Assembly: GCA_009699825.1 (NCBI GenBank)
Contig: WLNM01000027.1
Span: 1 to 9,949, forward strand
From: Actinomycetota bacterium
GTDB lineage: Bacteria; Actinomycetota; Actinomycetes; Nanopelagicales; Nanopelagicaceae
Direction of reading: 5' to 3'
Length of the DNA stretch: 9,949 nucleotides
How positions within the stretch are numbered: position 1 is the stretch's first letter; every line of letters starts with the position of its first letter. Below the pieces are notes generated by a model, which was not told the origin of the DNA, ran no database searches, and was given only the letters and a program-made list of their open reading frames with translations. Both the position numbers and the translations under genes were made by a program. Shown piece after piece: positions 5,724 through 9,949 of the stretch.

Positions 5724-7043
5724 ATGGGAAATCAGGCAGAGGCAAGCCTTTGGTGGAACAGCGCAACTCATCCAACCTTTACACCCGGAGAATTACATCG
5801 CCCCTGGGATGTCGTAATAATCGGCGGCGGGTTCTCTGGAATGTGGACTGCGCATCATCTACTTAACTCATCCCCTGATTTAGCCATAGCAATTCTTGAA
5901 GCCCACGAAGTTGGTTCCGGAGCAAGTGGCAGAAATGGTGGTTGGGCTTCAGCGTTGTATCCCATTGATGACGCCACCTTAGCAAAGCGAGTAAGTGCGC
6001 AGAGTATTTCAGACTTACATAGCGAACTTGAAAAATCTGTTGATGAAATTGGCGAATTCGCCCAACAATCAGAAGAAGATGTCGCATTCATAAAGAGCGG
6101 TTCTCTTACAGTTGCACGCAGTTCTGCGCAATTTAAGCGCATTAAAAGCGGATTGCTCCCCCGTGAATCTGTACTAGATCAAGACAAAACTAATTTACGG
6201 ATCCGAATGTCTGACACTGTCGGAGCATCTTTTAATCCAGATTGTGCGACGATCAACCCCACCCAACTCGTCGTTGCCCTTGCAAAATCTTTAGCAAAAC
6301 GTGGTGTACATATTTTTGAAAATACATATGCTGATATTTCTTCAGTTGGTTCAGTCAGCGTGAAGGGAAAGAGTGTTGAATCTAAGTATGTTGTTCGCGC
6401 AACTGAGGCGTATCACGAGAAAAACAGAGAACAAATTCCTATTTATTCACTCATGATTGCCACTGAACCACTTCCTGATGAGTTTTGGAAAAAATACGGA
6501 TTAGAGGCTCGAGAAACTTTCCATGAAAATCGACACCTCGTTACATATGCTCAAAGAACATCTGATAATCGAATTGCAATGGGAGGGCGAGGTGCACCCT
6601 ATAGATGGGGTTCTGCTCGAAGTAACAAATCTGAACAGCACGCAAAAATTCATCAGCAACTTCGAGAAACAGCAATTCAATGGTTTCCGGATTTGAAGAA
6701 TTATTCATTTACTCATGCATGGGGTGGAGCGGTCGCTATAAAACGTGATTGGGCCCCATACCTGCATTGGAATGGCCACTTTGGAGCATTCGGTGGATAC
6801 GTTGGAGATGGAGTATCACTTTCTTATCTTGCGGCAAATTCCATGGCAGATCTCATCCTTGGCAAAAATTCTGTGCGCGCATCCTTGCCATATGTGGGAT
6901 GGAAGAGTGCGAAGTGGGAACCAGAACCATTGAGATGGCTCGGTGTTAATTTAGGAATCAAACTCTCTGAACTTGCAGATATCGAAGAAAAACTTACGAA
7001 ACGACCAAGTCTGCTCGGCAAACTTATTGAAAAGCTACTTTAA
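5724..7043 (+). CDS. FAD-dependent oxidoreductase of the DAO family, probable polyamine/amine oxidase
   Basis: This is a 439-residue flavoprotein of the D-amino acid oxidase/glycine oxidase fold. The FAD dinucleotide motif is at 31-47 (VIIGGGFSGMWTA), E59 should bind the adenosine ribose, and GASGRNGGW (66-74) is the second flavin signature shared with PuuB-like enzymes. A C-terminal flavin-contact segment GGYVGDGVSLS is at 357-367. The N-terminal SLWW and the C-terminal WEPEPLRWLGVN are features I associate with an actinobacterial DAO subfamily. It is transcribed away from the aldehyde dehydrogenase and polyamine importer, so it probably oxidises a terminal amine (putrescine or a derivative) to the aldehyde that enzyme consumes, releasing ammonia and peroxide. 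Gamma-glutamylputrescine is a less likely substrate because no glutamylputrescine synthetase is nearby. The start is supported by the -10 box six bases upstream. The 3' end overlaps the convergent DinB-like gene by four bases. Confidence 0.85.
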   Translation: MGNQAEASLWWNSATHPTFTPGELHRPWDVVIIGGGFSGMWTAHHLLNSSPDLAIAILEAHEVGSGASGRNGGWASALYPIDDATLAKRVSAQSISDLHSELEKSVDEIGEFAQQSEEDVAFIKSGSLTVARSSAQFKRIKSGLLPRESVLDQDKTNLRIRMSDTVGASFNPDCATINPTQLVVALAKSLAKRGVHIFENTYADISSVGSVSVKGKSVESKYVVRATEAYHEKNREQIPIYSLMIATEPLPDEFWKKYGLEARETFHENRHLVTYAQRTSDNRIAMGGRGAPYRWGSARSNKSEQHAKIHQQLRETAIQWFPDLKNYSFTHAWGGAVAIKRDWAPYLHWNGHFGAFGGYVGDGVSLSYLAANSMADLILGKNSVRASLPYVGWKSAKWEPEPLRWLGVNLGIKLSELADIEEKLTKRPSLLGKLIEKLL

Positions 7044-7513
7044 GGCAAACCTTTAACTGCTCGTTCTAGTTGCGCACCATGATCAAGTGGATGATTTGAA
7101 TATGCTTTTAGCCAATCATTGACAGTGAACTTGCCGCGCTCGGTATGAGTGCCATATTTCTCTAAATCTGCAACAGACATTCTACGAATCAAATCAGCGG
7201 AAGCATTTCTGACCGAAATTGTCACAGTAAATGAATGTGCAATATCCAACTCTTCATATCCAAGATTTTTTGACTCAGCCCAAGCGCCTTCGTCATAACC
7301 TTGAATCACTGAGCCCGCTGGTTCTGCGAGCAATCGACGCAAACGGGCGTATGACTGCGCTTCGCTATCTGCCATGTGATGAATTATTTGGCGAGCAGAC
7401 CACTCTCCTGGTGCTTTCGTATCTAAATCACTTGGTTGAAGAGATTTAACTAACTTTTCAAAATAATTAGTCGCTTCTTGATACTTCTCTGCAAAATCAT
7501 TAAGTGAACTCAC
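7040..7513 (-). CDS. DinB/YfiT-like metal-binding four-helix protein, function unknown
   Basis: A 157-residue protein of the DinB superfamily, whose members are four-helix bundles holding a divalent metal with three histidines. Some are mycothiol- or bacillithiol-dependent transferases, and many are uncharacterised. The likely ligands are H46 (WSARQIIHHMADSE; H45 is the alternative), H141 and H145 (SNHPLDHGAQ, the H-x3-H pair). There is no signal peptide or membrane segment, so it should be cytosolic. The start is GTG, within a GTGA overlap with the rlmN stop (7510-7513), so it is co-translated as the last gene of the frr-cdsA-rlmN operon. Its TAA overlaps the stop of the convergent oxidase gene. 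The fold assignment is fairly secure; the activity and link to the neighbours are unknown. Confidence 0.8.
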   Translation of the reverse strand: MSSLNDFAEKYQEATNYFEKLVKSLQPSDLDTKAPGEWSARQIIHHMADSEAQSYARLRRLLAEPAGSVIQGYDEGAWAESKNLGYEELDIAHSFTVTISVRNASADLIRRMSVADLEKYGTHTERGKFTVNDWLKAYSNHPLDHGAQLERAVKGLP

Positions 7514-8625
7514 TCTGATTTCCCCTTTTCAGCCGCAGCTAGTTGACCGCATGCACCATCGATTTCGCGACCACGTGTATCTCGAACTGTAACTGCAACG
7601 CCATAGCCCTCCAGAATTCTTACGAATTCTTTTTCATCCTGGGGTCTAGAAGCAGTCCATTTTGAGCCTGGAGTTGGATTCAGCGGAATTAAATTCACGT
7701 GTGCATTGCGATTTTTAAGCAAACGACCAAGCAAATCCGCACGCCATGATTGATCATTTATATCTCGAATCATTGCGTACTCAATTGAATATCGACGGCC
7801 CGTCTTCTTTTCGTAGGCATCTGCCGCAGCCAGTACTTCCTTAACTTTCCAACGCGAATTAATTGGAACCAAGGTATCTCTCAACTCATCATCAGGAGTG
7901 TGCAGTGAAACTGCCAAAGTAACGGAGACTCCTTCTTCTGTTAATTTCTCAATTCCATTGACCACACCAACAGTTGAAACAGTTACAGAGCGTGCACTAA
8001 TTCCTAACCCATCTGGATTCGGAGTCGTAATGTTTCGAACAGTACGCATGACAGCGTTGTAATTGGCAAGTGGTTCACCCATGCCCATAAAAACGACGTT
8101 TGATAATCGAGTTGGTCCACCCGGTAACTCGCCATTTGCACATGCACGCGCTGCTGCAACAATTTGTTCTGTAATTTCTGCCGCGCTCAAGTTTCGGGTG
8201 AGCCCCGCTTGACCTGTTGCGCAGAATGGACAATTCATTCCACAACCAGCTTGTGAAGAAATACAAACGGTTGTGCGATCTGAATATCGCATTAATACGC
8301 TTTCAACTAAAACTCCGTCATGTAATTTCCAGAGATCTTTTCGAGTCATGCCGTTATCGCACGTAACAGAACGCACAAGGCTAATCATTTCGGGTATGAA
8401 TTGTTCGCGAATTTGCTCGTGCATTGATGGTGGAATATCAGTCCAATCACTTGGATCATTAGACAGATGGGTGAAGTAATGATTTGCAATTTGGTTGGCT
8501 CGAAATGCCGGTAAGCCCAATCCTGTCGCCAATTCGCGGCGATCTTCGGGTGAGTAATCAGCTAAGTGCTTTGGTGGTTTTTTTCTCTGTACTGGTTCGT
8601 CGAAAATAAGCTTTATCTCGGTCAT
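7510..8625 (-). CDS. rlmN: RlmN, 23S rRNA A2503 / tRNA A37 C2-methyltransferase (radical SAM)
   Basis: A dual-specificity radical SAM enzyme that methylates C2 of adenine 2503 in 23S rRNA and, in E. coli, A37 of some tRNAs. The 371 residues are full length. The iron-sulfur cluster motif CxxxCxxC is C128-C132-C135 (GCGMNCPFC). The GMGEPL motif at 181-186 contacts SAM. The methyl-carrying cysteine is C359 (GACGQL) and the partner cysteine is C121 (CISSQAGC), corresponding to E. coli C355 and C118. The actinobacterial hallmark KPPKHLADYSPEDRR is at 17-31. The ATG overlaps the cdsA stop (ATGA, 8622-8625), and the stop overlaps the next gene by four bases. There is no strong ribosome site, consistent with coupling. 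Confidence 0.96.
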   Translation of the reverse strand: MTEIKLIFDEPVQRKKPPKHLADYSPEDRRELATGLGLPAFRANQIANHYFTHLSNDPSDWTDIPPSMHEQIREQFIPEMISLVRSVTCDNGMTRKDLWKLHDGVLVESVLMRYSDRTTVCISSQAGCGMNCPFCATGQAGLTRNLSAAEITEQIVAAARACANGELPGGPTRLSNVVFMGMGEPLANYNAVMRTVRNITTPNPDGLGISARSVTVSTVGVVNGIEKLTEEGVSVTLAVSLHTPDDELRDTLVPINSRWKVKEVLAAADAYEKKTGRRYSIEYAMIRDINDQSWRADLLGRLLKNRNAHVNLIPLNPTPGSKWTASRPQDEKEFVRILEGYGVAVTVRDTRGREIDGACGQLAAAEKGKSE

Positions 8626-9467
8626 GAGAAACGCTTAACAAGTTCGAGTGCTAAATACAGTGCCGGTGCTGAGAGCAAAACTGAATCCAAGCGATCTAAC
8701 ATTCCACCGTGACCTGGAAGCAGCGAACCCATGTCCTTGAGTGAAAGATCGCGTTTCATCGCGCTTTCGATGAGATCACCACTTGTTGCGGTGAAAACAA
8801 TCATTAAGCCAACAATGACACCAATCCACCATTGAAGATTAAGTATGTAATAAAAACTTAGAGCACCACCAAGGCAGGTAAAAACTATTGACCCAATTAA
8901 ACCTTCCCATGATTTCTTTGGACTTATGTTCGGCATAAGCGGATGTCGACCCATGAGTACGCCTACAAGATAACCAAATGTGTCATTGCAACCTACAAGA
9001 ATTACGAATGTCATAACTCGCGCTAATCCGTCATCTGGTCTAGCAAGTAAAACTAAGAAACCTGCAAGAAATGGAAGATAGATAAGCGCCAAAGTTGTTG
9101 CCGTGGCACTCTTTACAAAATCCTGTGGACCTTTTCTTAATCTAAAAATAAGCAGTACTGGCAATGCGATAGCTGTGGCAACTGCAAGTCCTTCAACGCC
9201 AGCGCTCCACGAGGCATAAGTAAGTCCGCACGTTGCAACAATTAATGTGCGCATTGAAATACGAGTACCTGCTGCCAAAAAAGCTCGAGCTATCTCGCGG
9301 ACTCCTAGTGAGACTGCAATTACAACGAGGGCAGCAAATAGAACGCGTGCATAAGCCAGAGTAAGCCACACCAAAGCGACTAAAGAAAGGCTGACAAGAA
9401 TGGACGGCAGAAGTTTGCGCCCAGCCTTAGCGTTTATGGCCTCATTAAGTGAATGCAAATCAGACAC
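8622..9467 (-). CDS. cdsA: CdsA, phosphatidate cytidylyltransferase
   Basis: A membrane enzyme that converts phosphatidic acid and CTP to CDP-diacylglycerol, the precursor of phosphatidylglycerol, cardiolipin and phosphatidylinositol. The 281 residues are largely hydrophobic, with about eight segments. The CDP-diglyceride synthase signature is complete at 235-261 (SAMKRD, KDMGSLLPGHGG, DRLD). The upstream ISPKKSWEGLIGS (181-193) and D162 in GCNDTFGYLVG are also conserved. The start is taken as GTG at 9467 because the family N-terminus (KAGRKLL at 14-20) needs only a short tail. No clear ribosome site is seen, so the exact start is uncertain. It lies 16 bases after frr, the usual bacterial order. 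Confidence 0.94.
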   Translation of the reverse strand: MSDLHSLNEAINAKAGRKLLPSILVSLSLVALVWLTLAYARVLFAALVVIAVSLGVREIARAFLAAGTRISMRTLIVATCGLTYASWSAGVEGLAVATAIALPVLLIFRLRKGPQDFVKSATATTLALIYLPFLAGFLVLLARPDDGLARVMTFVILVGCNDTFGYLVGVLMGRHPLMPNISPKKSWEGLIGSIVFTCLGGALSFYYILNLQWWIGVIVGLMIVFTATSGDLIESAMKRDLSLKDMGSLLPGHGGMLDRLDSVLLSAPALYLALELVKRFS

Positions 9468-9483
9468 GTCAGATGTGCGATTC

Positions 9484-9949
9484 TCAAACTTCGAGAAGTT
9501 CGCTCTCCTTATGCTTTAGAAGTTCATCTATTTTTGCAACGTGATCGCTTGTTATTTTCTCTAACTCTTTTTCGGCGCGAGCTAAATCATCTTTTCCAAC
9601 ATGACCATCTTTTTCCATTTTTTCAATGGATTCTTTTGCAGCACGGCGAATATTGCGCATTGAAATCTTTGAATCTTCAGCTTTTGTGCGTGCTACTTTG
9701 ATGTAATCCTTGCGGCGTTCTTCTGTTAATTGCGGGAAATTAACTCGAATAACAACGCCATCGCTACCTGGGTTTACTCCAAGATCTGATTCACGAATAG
9801 CTTTTTCAATTGATGCCATCGCACCCTTATCAAATGGAGAGATAAGTGCCATGCGTGCTTCGGGAACCTGAATAGATGCGAGTTGTGAAAGTGATGTGTA
9901 TGTGCCGTAATAATCAACCATAATTTTGTTAAAAAGTGATGGGTGCGCA
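9484..9949 (-). CDS. frr: Ribosome recycling factor, 5'-truncated by the window edge
   Basis: Releases mRNA and tRNA from the post-termination ribosome together with EF-G. The visible 154 residues or so are the C-terminal part of a protein normally about 185 residues long. The ATG at 9921 is internal: the frame stays open to the window end, and the extra codons read AHPSLFNKI before MVDYYG, matching the RANPxxFxxIxVDYYG block of the family. About 30 N-terminal residues are therefore missing. Other hallmarks are QLASIQVPEAR, SDLGVNPGSDG, FPQLTEERRKDYIKVA, ISMRNIRRAAKE and the terminal IDELLKHKESELLEV. The actinobacterial flavour of these blocks supports the taxon guess. pyrH is the expected upstream neighbour, outside the window. 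Confidence 0.96.
   Translation of the reverse strand, partial: AHPSLFNKIMVDYYGTYTSLSQLASIQVPEARMALISPFDKGAMASIEKAIRESDLGVNPGSDGVVIRVNFPQLTEERRKDYIKVARTKAEDSKISMRNIRRAAKESIEKMEKDGHVGKDDLARAEKELEKITSDHVAKIDELLKHKESELLEV

Noticed and set aside
5602..5817. A 71-codon plus-strand frame overlapping the ALDH start and the oxidase start
   Set aside because: It lies antisense to the dehydrogenase N-terminus and out of frame with the oxidase. It has no recognisable motif and covers the promoter region, so it is a shadow frame.
5855..6142. A 95-codon minus-strand frame inside the oxidase gene
   Set aside because: It is fully antisense to a gene with clear FAD motifs. Its composition looks like a reverse translation of that gene, with no start signal or family resemblance.
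5724..7043. Naming the flavoprotein puuB
   Set aside because: It shares the GASGRNGG signature, but the N- and C-terminal blocks resemble a distinct actinobacterial DAO group and no puuA-like glutamylputrescine synthetase is nearby, so the symbol would overstate the evidence.

Overview
The window looks like a compact chromosome segment from a low-GC actinobacterium, most like the freshwater acI / Nanopelagicales group (Planktophila or Nanopelagicus relatives). The reasons are: actinobacterial-type sequences for ribosome recycling factor, CdsA and RlmN; the gene order frr-cdsA-rlmN; modest GC content; 1- or 4-base gene overlaps; GTG starts; and -10-like TANNNT boxes six bases before start codons, as in leaderless transcripts. 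The taxon is an inference from protein style, not a database match.

Right part (7040-9949, minus strand): frr (its 5' end lies outside the window), cdsA, rlmN and a small DinB/YfiT-like gene form one tight operon. These are housekeeping functions (ribosome recycling, CDP-diacylglycerol synthesis, 23S rRNA/tRNA A2 methylation), with one uncharacterised passenger.

Middle and left part (198-7043): this is a polyamine uptake and degradation module. A plus-strand FAD-dependent amine oxidase-like gene (5724-7043) is divergent from a minus-strand operon. That operon encodes a 4-aminobutyraldehyde dehydrogenase-like enzyme followed by a complete spermidine/putrescine-type ABC importer: lipoprotein PotD, ATPase PotA, and permeases PotB and PotC. 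The inferred flow is: capture by PotD, import by PotABC, oxidation of a terminal amine by the flavoprotein to an aminoaldehyde, then oxidation to GABA or a related amino acid by the dehydrogenase. GABA aminotransferase and succinate-semialdehyde dehydrogenase are not in the window. The 66-base divergent intergenic region carries two back-to-back leaderless-type promoters and a perfect 7+7 inverted repeat centred on their overlapping -35 regions, which is a good candidate for a shared operator.

Left edge (1-197): no gene can be assigned with confidence. The segment from about 50 to 185 is richer in GC (about 52% over 61-180) than the genes around it and contains four inverted repeats. It may be a structured RNA or leader, or a terminator region between convergent genes. 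A partial minus-strand reading frame (67 to 1) and two plus-strand frame ends (stops at 40-42 and 62-64) compete there.

No tRNA, rRNA, insertion sequence, CRISPR array or phage gene was seen.
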